Source: Polytrichum commune (Eukaryota > Streptophyta > Polytrichopsida > Polytrichales > Polytrichaceae). From it: a DNA stretch of 64,000 nt. The stretch covers positions 41,493,554 to 41,557,553 of the forward strand of contig OX485803.1 in NCBI GenBank assembly GCA_950295325.1. The letters are read 5' to 3'. A program made the translations under genes and the position numbers. This document shows, one piece after another, positions 24,501-33,339 of the stretch (positions within the stretch are counted from its first letter, which is position 1; each line of letters starts with the position of its first letter). Below the pieces are notes generated by a model. That model searched no databases. It was not told the DNA's origin and worked only from the letters and a program-made list of their open reading frames with translations.

Positions 24501-26180
24501 GATGCTTCTAGTGGATTGATGATTGTTATTCCCACAAAAGAGGAGCAACATGGTTTGAAAGAGCCAGCTGTCATTGAGAGGAAGCCCATCACAATTCTGC
24601 AATCCCTCCGTAAAGACGTGCAAAAATGATGTCACCAGTGTCTTTTGAGGAGTCCGTGTTACTGAACAGACAAACCCCCTCGTTTCAGAGGATGTCTAGT
24701 TTTATGGCCTTCAGAGCAAGAGAACTGGCAGACTCTTATACCGCAAATATTTGACCCGTCTGTGTGTCCAGCGTTCAATGCAGATCAGTTTGGATGAATT
24801 AGAGAGCTCAGAGGTTGCAACTTACAGCTAGTCCATAGGAGAGCTTGGTATTGTGGCCGTTCACAAGGATCTCTCCCTTCAGGGTTACATTCTTCGCCAG
24901 CCTCCCTGCACAATATCGATGTCATTTCCCACATCTTATTGGGTCCCTAATCTGGAAACTTGATCCATTAGCACTGGTACCCCTATTCTCTAGGACCTAC
25001 ATGAACACAAGCATCTTCACTTAGATAATTAATAAGTTATTCATATGAGCTCCAAAAATTATGAGGAAAGTGGCTAACCATATCGTGCTAATCGCATGTT
25101 TCATATCTTAGGAGAAGTGGGCTAGTTAGAAAAAGTAACCATTTAAGTTTCATCTACACAACCAACCGCTTCGCATTTCTGAAGTTATTGAGTGATTCGA
25201 TGACTAACCTACTCAAGAGTCATTTTCCCTACTCAATCGCTACGAACAACTCTATATCCACATGTCGGTCCAAGCTCACCTGCAAGTGGTGCATGATTCC
25301 TTCCTGATCTCCAAGGTGAATGACATGGCTAAATACACCAACAAACAATAGGAGATTTTGTTTTCTCTGCTTCTAGTGCACCCGATTATATAAGGAAAAA
25401 CCATCTCTGCCCATTCGACTATCACTCCCATAATAAGCGAAAAGCTCAAGGTCACTGATGATGTGACTCGTGAGGGAAGTATGTTTAAGCTTTTCTCTAG
25501 TGATGATGATGTTCAGAGCTTCTTTTTTGAAGTAGTTTTATGGAAGTAAATGTGAGATGAGCGTATTTCAAAATGCATGGGTGCACTAGAAGCGGAGAAA
25601 ACAAAATCTCCCAATGGTTGTTGGTGCATTTAAACATGTGATTCACCATGGAGATCAGGCGAACTTGGGTCGACATGTGGATATAGCTAGAGGTTAAGAG
25701 AAAAGCTCACATCAAGGGCATCCTGGTCATGTGAGGAAAGTTAGTATGTGAAAACAGGCAGACAGACTGACCTGCTAAGGAATCCAGCAGGGTGGATTTT
25801 CCGGAGCCAGAGGGACCCATGATGGCCAACATGGAGCCAGGCTCGGCATACCCCGTCAACCCATGCAACAATGTCCGATTCTCTCCCTTGGCATTGGTGA
25901 CGGACACCCACAAGTCCTGCCATGTCAACCTGGCGCTCATATCCCCCATATGATGCATCCTGGACTGCCCCACCCCATTTACATGATGAGCGCCGGCGCC
26001 GCTACTAGTACTCATCTTGGTTGTAGGCTCCTTCCACACCGTGGACCGGCTGAGAGGGCTTGCAGATGCACCGGTACTACTAGTAGTAGTACTCCCCCCT
26101 CCCTTCTTTTGCTTCCCCCCCTGCTGATGGATGTTGTTGTTACCATGATATCCCCCGCCCTTCATCATCTCCACTTCCAT
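18501..26180 (-). CDS. Half-size ABC transporter, ABCG11/ABCG12-like, 11 exons
   Basis: Exons in order are 25772-26180, 24826-24905, 23788-24077, 22422-22593, 21988-22110, 21679-21813, 20979-21173, 20793-20879, 19699-19971, 19004-19111 and 18501-18872. All phases fit and total 747 residues. The N-terminal 80 residues are Gly/Ser/Thr-rich and unlike the family. Then come Walker A ([17 protein letters not shown]), the Q-loop ([18 protein letters not shown]), signature LSGGERRR, Walker [13 protein letters not shown] and switch His ([15 protein letters not shown]). The membrane half follows, with [46 protein letters not shown] and [20 protein letters not shown]. Among ABCGs it is closest by eye to Arabidopsis ABCG11/WBC11, which exports cutin and wax precursors at the plasma membrane as homo- or heterodimers; substrate here is inferred. 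The start at 26180 could also be 26213 in frame. Introns carry several MITEs. Confidence 0.9.
19212..19570 (+). repeat. Dispersed repeat R2, copy 2 (ABCG intron)
   Basis: It is collinear with 10727-11085 and 60637-60995, with the shared block 'gaccatataaggtccacatacctta' at its end. It lies in the intron between ABCG exons 9 and 10. Confidence 0.65.
19997..20528. repeat. Direct repeats of about 62 bp flanking the 5S-like repeat
   Basis: Blocks at 19997-20058 and 20467-20528 share 'agacat(g/a)ggtca(a/g)tgttg' and end in 'agtgctaact'. An inverted relative occurs near 61925-61990. The pair brackets the 5S-derived segment and could be decayed terminal repeats. Confidence 0.5.
20093..20450 (-). 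repeat. 5S rRNA-derived repeat (Cassandra- or SINE3-like), copy 2
   Basis: On the minus strand, 20345-20440 reads 'taacccagatccagtggg', 'aactccgaggttaagc', then 'gcttggatgggtgacc'. These are in the order and spacing of the A-box to C-box part of plant 5S rRNA. Copy 1 lies at 1507-1845. It is in the intron between ABCG exons 8 and 9. It is not a functional 5S gene: the 5' and 3' stems are replaced. Confidence 0.65.
21251..21608. repeat. TA-flanked foldback MITE, full copy (ABCG intron)
   Basis: It has the same family ends (GAGTTATTC ... ggataactc) and the same internal fold around 'attgagggtcaaactcattt' / 'aaattgagtttggtccttaat'. The right flank is TA and the left flank is CA, so one target base has changed. 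It lies between ABCG exons 6 and 7. Confidence 0.75.
24150..24620. repeat. Two direct repeats of about 230 bp in ABCG intron 2
   Basis: Units near 24165-24350 and 24410-24600 share 'ctctcccctt(t/g)(a/c)gaaca', 'acttct(a/g)atgcttct' and 'gaggagcaa(t/c)atg'. A third relative lies at 22745-22880 in the intron between exons 3 and 4. Confidence 0.6.
25247..25690. repeat. MITE with inverted repeats of about 130 bp (ABCG intron 1)
   Basis: The left arm 25252-25384 ('tatatccacatgtcg' ... 'ttttctctgcttctagtgca') is repeated in inverse orientation at 25575-25688 ('tgcactagaagcggagaaaa' ... 'cgacatgtggatata'). The central part (about 190 bp) is unrelated. No coding capacity was seen. Confidence 0.75.
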
Positions 26181-26222
26181 ACAGCACTTAGCCCAACAAT
26201 ATTGTGTGTGCAATACTACAAT

Positions 26223-26780
26223 GTTCCTTCAGTGCGAGCTATAAATCGATTCTTAAGTTTCCCGAAGATCCTATGATTTTTTACTTTGGTTTCCGAGCAG
26301 CTTGATCAACCACCATGTAAGACCAGTACTGAAATCATCAGCACAACAAATGTGTGTGTGTGTACTACAGACTTACTCCTTCACTGCAAGCTATCAAACC
26401 TTCCTACAAGTTTAACCAGCTATCCTAGAAGTTTGCCCTCTGGTTTCCCAGCATCTTGATCAACCTCCATAGACTAGGACGGCAATGGGACTGCAATTAG
26501 CACAACAGTGTGTGTGTATGTGCGCAGACTTGCTCCTGCAATATTACAAGCTCTCAAAATTTTCTTAAAAGCTCCCTATCCTAAAAGCTTGCCAGGCTAT
26601 GGTTTCCAAGCAGCTTGATCAAGTAATCCACCTCCGTAGACCAGAACCAGCACTACAATATGTGCGCAGACTTGCTGGACCATATATTGCAGTATTGCAA
26701 GCTATCAACTCCTCCAAGTGTTTTTCTATCCTAAACGTTTGCTTTGTGGTTGCCCAGCAGCTTGATCAAGTTACAATGCT
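26223..26780. repeat. Tandem array of about 140-bp units upstream of ABCG
   Basis: Four diverged units each contain 'gcaagctatcaa', 'tatccta(g/a)aa(g)tttgcc', 'tggtttccca(g)cagcttgatcaa' and a (TG)n stretch before 'cagacttgctc'. They lie in the 5' flank or a 5' UTR intron of the ABCG gene. Confidence 0.65.
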
Positions 26781-26997
26781 GATTTTCCCTGCACATGAGT
26801 ACTGGTATGGGTCTACCCTTCATGTAGTTCTGGTACTGGACACATGGACTCCGCCACCCCATTGTTGTCCCAAGCTGAATGAATGGAGGAGTGTAAAAAC
26901 CTCAATTGTGGCCGCCTGTGTGCAAGTCAAGTAGAAATCATATATGGCTTCTTGTCTGAAAACCAGCTTCCACTCCTCTCATATTGTCATCAGCTCA

Positions 26998-27207
26998 CCT
27001 TCTTCGCCGGAGGACGTCCAAGTCCAAGTCCAACTCTTTGATCACAAAAGCAGCAATGACTCCACCCACCGCCACGGTGATGGCCAAAACTAACAAAAAG
27101 TATCTGAAGCAACAGGCACAAGTGCAGCAGCTCCTTTGTTTCGGCTCATGCTCCGCCCCCTTCTTCATCAAGCCTAACCCTACTTCACGCCCACTCAGCT
27201 CACTCAC
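26998..27207 (-). CDS. Small one-TM protein (or first exon), 69-70 aa
   Basis: The ORF reads MSELSGREVGLGLMKKGAEH..., a Cys-rich stretch (CCTCACCF), one hydrophobic helix (LLVLAITVAVGGVIAAFVI), an acidic ELDLDLDVL and an RRRR tail. A GTGAGC donor begins at 26998, so it could be an exon of a longer protein. The layout recalls the N-terminal anchor of LEA-2/NHL proteins, but no following exon was found. It may equally be a 5' exon of the ABCG transcript or a free microprotein. Function unknown. Confidence 0.35.
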
Positions 27208-27222
27208 TCACCCACTCACCTA

Positions 27223-27253
27223 GTGTCTCTCTCTCTCTCTCTCTCTCTCTCTG
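27223..27253. repeat. (CT)n microsatellite
   Basis: About 15 CT repeats lie immediately 5' (in transcript sense) of the small one-TM ORF. This is a common position for plant 5' UTR or promoter pyrimidine tracts. Confidence 0.9.
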
Positions 27254-30200
27254 ACAAGCACATGCAGGAAATTTATGAAGCTAGGCTGCAGGTCCACTAA
27301 GTAGTACTGTTTCTCACAAAGACCACTCACAGTTGCAGCATTTGTGATGCTAGAACTTCTCGGCTTCTCATGATAAGTAAAGGTAAGTAAGTAAGTATCC
27401 CTGATCTTAAAGGCTTTTTTGGGTTGTTTTCTTTTCGTTTTTGCTTTTTGGTTGCATCAAAGGTGTGAGCTTTGCTCTGGCGTGGGGGTGGGGAGTTAGG
27501 GATTCGGTGTTGTTTCTGCATGGAAGTAGATGTAAGGGGCTGGGCAGTGGGGGTGGCCTTTGTGGTGCTTTAACTTAAACCTCATCCCAGTGTTATGAGG
27601 GAGAGGTGGCGACCAGGGCGAGGCTTCTATTGCCTCGCCTCGCTGATCTCTGACTCAGGGAAGACTCAGGTGGCCTGGGCGGAATTTAATACACTGGCAC
27701 GCAGTACTCCCATTGTCATCAAGGTGCTTCAATGCCTCCGCACATGTCTGTCATCTCATGTTAACTTACTTACAATTACCCCCCTGCCGCGGTGATCAAT
27801 ATCTCCATCATGAGTGCGCCTGCTGCTTGCTGCACCGATGACTGGTCCTTCAACACATTGCGACTTTACTTGACCTTCTCATCAATTCCATGGCCGTCCG
27901 GCCGATCGATGGATCACACGTGGCCTGCTGCTGCTGCTGCTGGAGGTGGAATCGCGCGCGAACGTTAAGGGTTTCATAAGGTAGACGTGTGTTTACTCGG
28001 ATACGTTTCTCTCTGCACCCACTTCTCGTACGATATGAAACAACACAATTAGTTAGTGCAAGATGATCAGCAAATCCAAAGCGTGCCCCGGTAAGGTAAT
28101 CGTGTGCTTCGTGATTTCGGGAGCTCAGACGGATGTTTTATCCATTATCAAGGTGGAGATTCTTGTGCTCTATGAGTGGTCATGTAGGGGCATCTAGGTC
28201 TCCCCAATCATGTTGACTATTGGACTTAGAATGGTTAACATATTTGGAGAACGGAGTCCAATCTTTTTTTTTTTTGCTCTGTCTGTAGGACAAAAACTAT
28301 GCATCAACTTCTTCGTTTCAAGAGCAAATTTCCTAATCACTTTGTGTTTACACTTGGACGTTACTTGTTCTTGTTATTTTTTATCCACTTTATTTAATGT
28401 GGATGTTAACTATAGTTTATATATATATATACAAGTGCTCCCTAAAATGCATTGAAAGAAATCTAGTTAACTATAGTTATTTCGGCAGTTCTTGATTATT
28501 TATTTTAAAAATTTCGGGTGATAAATGAGTAGCTTCAATCCTTGACCCATATCTGAGAAGAAGGTGCACAGAATCCAAGAAAGGTTTGATATAGTGAATA
28601 GCCATGGATTGGCATGAGCAAAGTAATCAACTACAATTGTAGTCTTTCATAGCAAAGGACAAAGCCTCACGGTTCTACCGTTTTCTTGTTTAACACATGT
28701 CATTTTGGTGTCCATTCTTAGATCCACACCCAACAGTATACCACTCATATATATATATATATATATATATATAGGTGTCCAAATTCTTGCTATGTTGGGT
28801 CTACATTAGCTCTCTCTATTTCGATCCACTTTGAAATTGGTTGTGTAACTTACTCCTTGTATCGTGTCGCATCGAGTGGATAATACGACCAATTTATGTG
28901 ACATTACACTTGTCTATTGATCAACCAAGTGTCAATTGCTTGGTTCATCAATATTGCAGAAGGTTGTCTAGTTCAACACGTTTGAGTGCCGAAAGCTAAG
29001 ATTTCTTCGTTGAATTGAGCTATTGACTAATGCACGTATGACATGTGGTAAAATTCTTTCACAAAAGAATCATCTTGTGACGAACTAGACAACACCCTAC
29101 GGTATGGCTCTTATATAGGTACATGGCTCTTATGTTGTGGGTATTTCCAAAACAAAACAAAAAAAATTGACCATTATATCAATGGAGAATTGTCTCATAT
29201 AGCTATAAGCAATTGCAGATCACAAAAATCGTCATTTCAAGTTTTAGGACCGGAGTAGAGATGCACAAATTATGTATGAGATAACAAAGTGATTCTTTTT
29301 CTTTTCTATTTTTCTCGTTAACTTTTGATGAGGGTTCACATAGTCCCTCTCAATTGTGGGAATGTTGGACATAGATTGGTTGTTATATTATGAGCACATA
29401 CGTTTAATGATCAATCCAAACTCATCATAAATTGTATTTCGATCAACTTTAAAACTAGCCCTAGCTAGCATGTTTGGTGTTGATTTGAACTATTGCAATT
29501 TGAATGACACAATATATGTTTGTTGATCAACCAAGTGACATCGGCTCATGAAGTTACTGGTATTGCTTGAGATATTGAAATGGGTACTCAAGAATGTGGC
29601 TCTTATTTATTGGCATTTCCAACTCCAAATGAAAATTTGGACACTAGATTGAATCGAGAACCATCTCTTAAAGTCAAAATGAAGATTACATTTTGTTTAA
29701 AGTGATCACATAACCCTCTAGATTGAGGATAGAATGCTATCTATTTTTTAAGTAGTTCGTCCAATCTCATCATGACATGTGTAAAAAAAAAATTGTCATG
29801 TTCATTCTCAAGTAAGCCTTGCCTACAGATATATACCACCACAAATGTTATGTATGTTAAAGAGGGTTGACTTGCAAATTTGATCCTTCTAGCTTGTATG
29901 GAGTTTGATTTTCTACTTATTTGGAAGACTTATTGTCAGTCATAGCTAAATATTAAATTGCCAAGATGTTGTGTAAGCTTGTTCATGATTTAGATAGTAA
30001 CAATTTAATCAGTACAACTTCTATAATATTTTCATAATCAACTTTGCATATTTTATCATTGAATTCAACATGTTATGATTCTAGATTTGGACTTAATCCA
30101 ATTTTACTTAAATATCAATTTTATGGGTGTTATTACCATCATGTTATGCTCTTCCATTACCTTGACTTGGACACTTTCTAAGCATGCTTCCCTTGCCTCC

Positions 30201-30400
30201 CGGTCATTTTTCTACCATGATGTCATGAGTGTATAATGTCTTGTAGAGCTCTATTATTTGAGCTACATCCTTGGATCTTTATCCATTTACATACATATGC
30301 ATACATATGAGATGTATACTAGGCATGACATGGCATATAAGATGGAAACACATAGGGCTAATTAGTGATTGCCTAACCCTTACCTACACAATCTTGTTTC
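27254..30400. other. Gene-free spacer with dispersed repeats
   Basis: It contains R1 copy 2 (28277-28692), a (TA)n run at 28746-28772 and R2-like fragments near 29125-29420 and 29605-29830. No ORF here is family-like. The first 800 bp are GC-richer and may be the promoter of the minus-strand gene at 26-27 kb. Confidence 0.55.
28277..28692 (+). repeat. Dispersed repeat R1, copy 2
   Basis: Nearly collinear with 9060-9465, including 'gcatcaacttcttcgtttca' and the terminal 'ggacaaagcctcacggttc'. The left end abuts a poly-T run. Confidence 0.75.
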
Positions 30401-30565
30401 CTTGCTTCTAGGTACATCTCATTTCCATAAGAATTGCAATGGTGCCCCATAACCAGGTGGACACTTCATAGCACGTACAAACTAACATTTGTGTAGAAAG
30501 GGGTATTATTTGAGGGATTAACGTACATAGTTATATAAGGGAGAGGTATTTTTTCTCTCTAGTAA

Positions 30566-30591
30566 CACTATATTCGTTAAATTGAGACTTT
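30566..30591 (+). repeat. Left terminal inverted repeat
   Basis: These 26 bp are identical to the inverse of 47858-47883. The inverted match breaks at base 27. Confidence 0.9.
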
Positions 30592-30699
30592 TTGGGCATT
30601 TTGAGACATTCACATAAATAAGAACAAGGATAAATGGAACACATATTGGAGAAAGTTGTAAGATGCGAACACTTTGTGTCGGGTATTTAGAACAAGAAC

Positions 30700-30980
30700 C
30701 CCATTAATAACTCATATTTGGGATTGTTTAGGATGAGCAATCCAAACCTTAGGCCAAATTGAAGGGGAAATCTTAAAACATTCATATTATCGCACACAAA
30801 ATATGAGATCTTGTATGAATATGTTTTAGGTAGGGCACTCCAAACCCTTAGACCATATTGAAGGGGAACTATGTGAACCAATATAATATAACATACAAAA
30901 TATTCCAAACTCATATTTGTGATGGTTTAGTTAGGGCAATCCAAACCTTGGACCATATTGAAGGGGAAATCATGTGACAC
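30700..30980. repeat. Left subterminal repeats, three units of about 98 bp
   Basis: Each unit carries a GTTTAGG-like / CCAAACC-like imperfect palindrome (near 30728, 30822 and 30924). A 'cc(a/t)tattgaaggggaa' block and an AT-rich tail follow. The cores match the outer bases of the 22-bp palindrome found through the element. Confidence 0.7.
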
Positions 30981-31111
30981 TTATATTATTGCAAAAAAAA
31001 CATACAAAGTATGGCATGTAAAATGCATAGCATGCTAACACCACACATACATTGGATAGTGCGACCCAAAATGATGTTGCCTATGGCCCAAAACCCTACG
31101 CCTACTATGGC

Positions 31112-31918
31112 CTATCTAGCCTCGGAGATTGCCTCTTTTTCTTTTGCTTTTTTTTCTTTTGCCTCTTTTTCTTTTGCCTCTTTTTCTTTTGCTGCGGCTT
31201 CTTTTGCTCGCATTGCTTCAACATTCCTGAAAATCTCCGCCCCGCGACTATAGTCATTCTTGGGGTGACCGCCATCCATAAGACATTTTGGAGTCCGTCG
31301 GCCGCCCGAAATATACGTCGAAGAATTCGAATACGATGAAGTGGATTGTCTCGCATTTCTGGTCATGGCGTACATACGCTCGAACTCGATGGACGCACTA
31401 GACCGCATAGGTTTTCGGGTGGGAGCAACCTGCAACGCGTCATTGCAAGACCACATGTGTTAGTTTAGGGAGGAAGACCCAAACGTGTCACACGATCATT
31501 TTTTAAGTGCAAAATGATTGTAATGCGCGGTTAACCATGTTTTAGAGAGGGGGGGGGGGTTCACCTTGTCACCGGGGGCGTTCCCATCGGAGTTGGCAAG
31601 GAGGGGCAAGGCGTCCCGCAAAGGAATAGGAAGGGTTCCACTCTTCGTTGGCCGTGCGTCCATCCGCAGCCGCCGTTGAGGTGTAATACTTCCGCCGGGC
31701 CGAGAGGGGGATGTCCGGACGCATTTGCGATTTATGCCCTTGAGCGGCGACGGGGACGGAGATCGCCGTAAGATTTGCTTGGGTGGGGGGCTATCGACGA
31801 CGCCGGCGTCAATAGGCTCCTTGGAGTAGTCAATGGTTGATGCGGCGTCGTAAACGGTCTCGTAGAAGAAGCTCCCCAACTCTGACTCGCTGACGATGTC
31901 AATCGAGGGCTCCAAACG
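31112..31918 (-). CDS. Two-exon low-complexity protein of the transposon (5' end unknown)
   Basis: Exon 31565-31918 (118 codons) follows a strong acceptor (pyrimidine tract, then CAG at 31919-31921) and ends in AAG|GTGAAC. Exon 31112-31429 (105 residues and a stop) follows TTGCAG. Phases agree. The first part reads RLEPSIDIVSESELGSFFYE, then a Pro/Ser/Arg-rich chain. The second ends in a Lys/Glu/Ala-rich helix of repeated AKEKE units (31120-31200) that is probably coiled coil. The start lies upstream and I could not fix it. The neighbouring phosphatase-like ORF ends in its own stop with no phase-0 donor before it, so this is probably a separate gene. Function unknown. Confidence 0.45.
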
Positions 31919-32056
31919 CTGGCGCAAAAAGGAAACGAAACAAAACCCAAAGGAAGAGGGTTTGCTAGAGCGCGTGAAAATCAAGATATATATGAAGCAT
32001 ATATTACACAAAGTGGGCGGGCGCATACACACACACACACACACACACGTGCTGCC

Positions 32057-32806
32057 TCAAATGAGCTTGTTAAATTTCGCGTGAGAGAACAACTCTCTGT
32101 ACAAATGGTCTCGTGGATCCAAGTATCTCTCGCCTATCGGATTATTCCTAACAAAATTGTTTACAGGTAGTCCGCTTCCCCTGAGCGCCTGGAGGTATTT
32201 ACTAAGGTCTAACAAAAATCGGTCCCGGACCTTCTCGACCGTCCACGTAGGGCAAACTATTAAGTTGGCCGCCGGGTTCAACATGTTCTTTGCGGCGCTG
32301 TCGTCCACCATGAGCATGTTCTCCCGGGTGGGACGGACGTCGTAGGGGACACCTATCAATGACGGACGCTGGTCCCAAAAAATGGGCTTCAAGACCTTGA
32401 GGTATTGGGGGGAAGCGGGGTTGTTTGGTTTTTTGACGACTTTGCCGTCCGGTGTGTACAATATTCTACAGGCTTCCTGTGCTAGGACCATGCAGGGGGG
32501 CTCGATGCCCTTGAAGATGAACTCCACGACTGCATTGGTGTTCTCGGCCTTCATGGAGCTCCACACGACCACCCACCATCGTTGTTGGGCGATCTGGAGG
32601 AAGGTCCGAAGCCACGGGCGGAGGTGAACTAGCTTGCTCTTTATGAACGTGGGCGGCCCGTCGTAATTCGCGTCCTCGGGCTTGCAAAAGGGCACCGTGG
32701 GGGTCCTCGGGCAATGAACGCATTGGACGAGGACCCCGTTGAGGTCTAACACCAAGAACCGGGTCTTAGGCGGCAAAGGTGGAACGGGTAAAATGGGGGG
32801 GACCAT
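32057..32806 (-). CDS. FCP1/NIF-type HAD phosphatase-like protein, 249 aa
   Basis: The ORF starts MVPPILPVPPLPPKTRFLVL and reads straight into HAD motif I, DLNGV (D21, N23). Motif II is VVVWSS (about 79-84), and motif IV is LMVDDSAAKNM (D168, D169). The length and spacing match the CTD-phosphatase-like (NIF, FCP1 homology) fold, whose members remove phosphate from RNA polymerase II tails or other Ser/Thr sites. The second Asp of the DxDx(T/V) signature, the usual acid-base residue, is Asn here. Activity may therefore be altered, although Asn at this site occurs in some plant relatives. There is no intron. It lies just downstream of the large DGQH protein on the same strand, within the transposon. 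I infer that it is element cargo; a captured host gene is possible. Confidence 0.7.
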   Translation of the reverse strand: MVPPILPVPPLPPKTRFLVLDLNGVLVQCVHCPRTPTVPFCKPEDANYDGPPTFIKSKLVHLRPWLRTFLQIAQQRWWVVVWSSMKAENTNAVVEFIFKGIEPPCMVLAQEACRILYTPDGKVVKKPNNPASPQYLKVLKPIFWDQRPSLIGVPYDVRPTRENMLMVDDSAAKNMLNPAANLIVCPTWTVEKVRDRFLLDLSKYLQALRGSGLPVNNFVRNNPIGERYLDPRDHLYRELFSHAKFNKLI

Positions 32807-33309
32807 CGCGCTACCTTCCTCGCTTCTTGGAGAGCCGCGACGCTATGCTCCGATCCCTGTGGAGACGAGCGACATAAGGCAGGGGAAGACTATGTCATGC
32901 TATGTCCACTTAAAGTGAATACAATATTTTCTGTGAAAAATACAAGAACCACTATGCATAGGCGGCCATACAAATGCAAGAGGGGGCAAGAGGAAAAAAT
33001 ATACATTTGAACACAAAAACAAACATAAGGGCACAAAATAATAATTTTATTGTTTGCAATGCTCTATGTACAAAATGCCTAGGGGTGCGAAGCCGCGTTG
33101 AACGATCCGTTCAAACTATCCTAATTCAACATCTACAAAATTGTGTGCACGCCTCCAAGTTCGAGTAAAATCGTGGGACGGGCGACGTTAGTGATCGTCG
33201 GGGGGGGGGGGGGGGGCTGAAGGGATGCGAGAGCGGATGGACGGGGTGGGGGCAGTTCCTCCTAGCTAGGGGGGACACGACCACGGCAACAAGACAATAG
33301 ACCAGGAGT

Positions 33310-33331
33310 TTGGGTCGAGCGACCCAAACTG
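33310..33331. repeat. 22-bp palindrome just 3' of the DGQH gene
   Basis: Arms GTTTGGGTCG and CGACCCAAAC surround AG, about 10 bp past the stop codon. Two further copies lie inside exon 3, near 33629-33650 (centre GC, perfectly symmetric) and 33699-33720 (centre GA). Confidence 0.9.
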
Positions 33332-33339
33332 AGGAGGTC

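Noticed and set aside
31052-31339. Plus-strand Phe-rich ORF (FFFCLFFFCLFFF)
   Set aside because: Antisense of the AKEKE coding repeat in the minus-strand exon 31112-31429.
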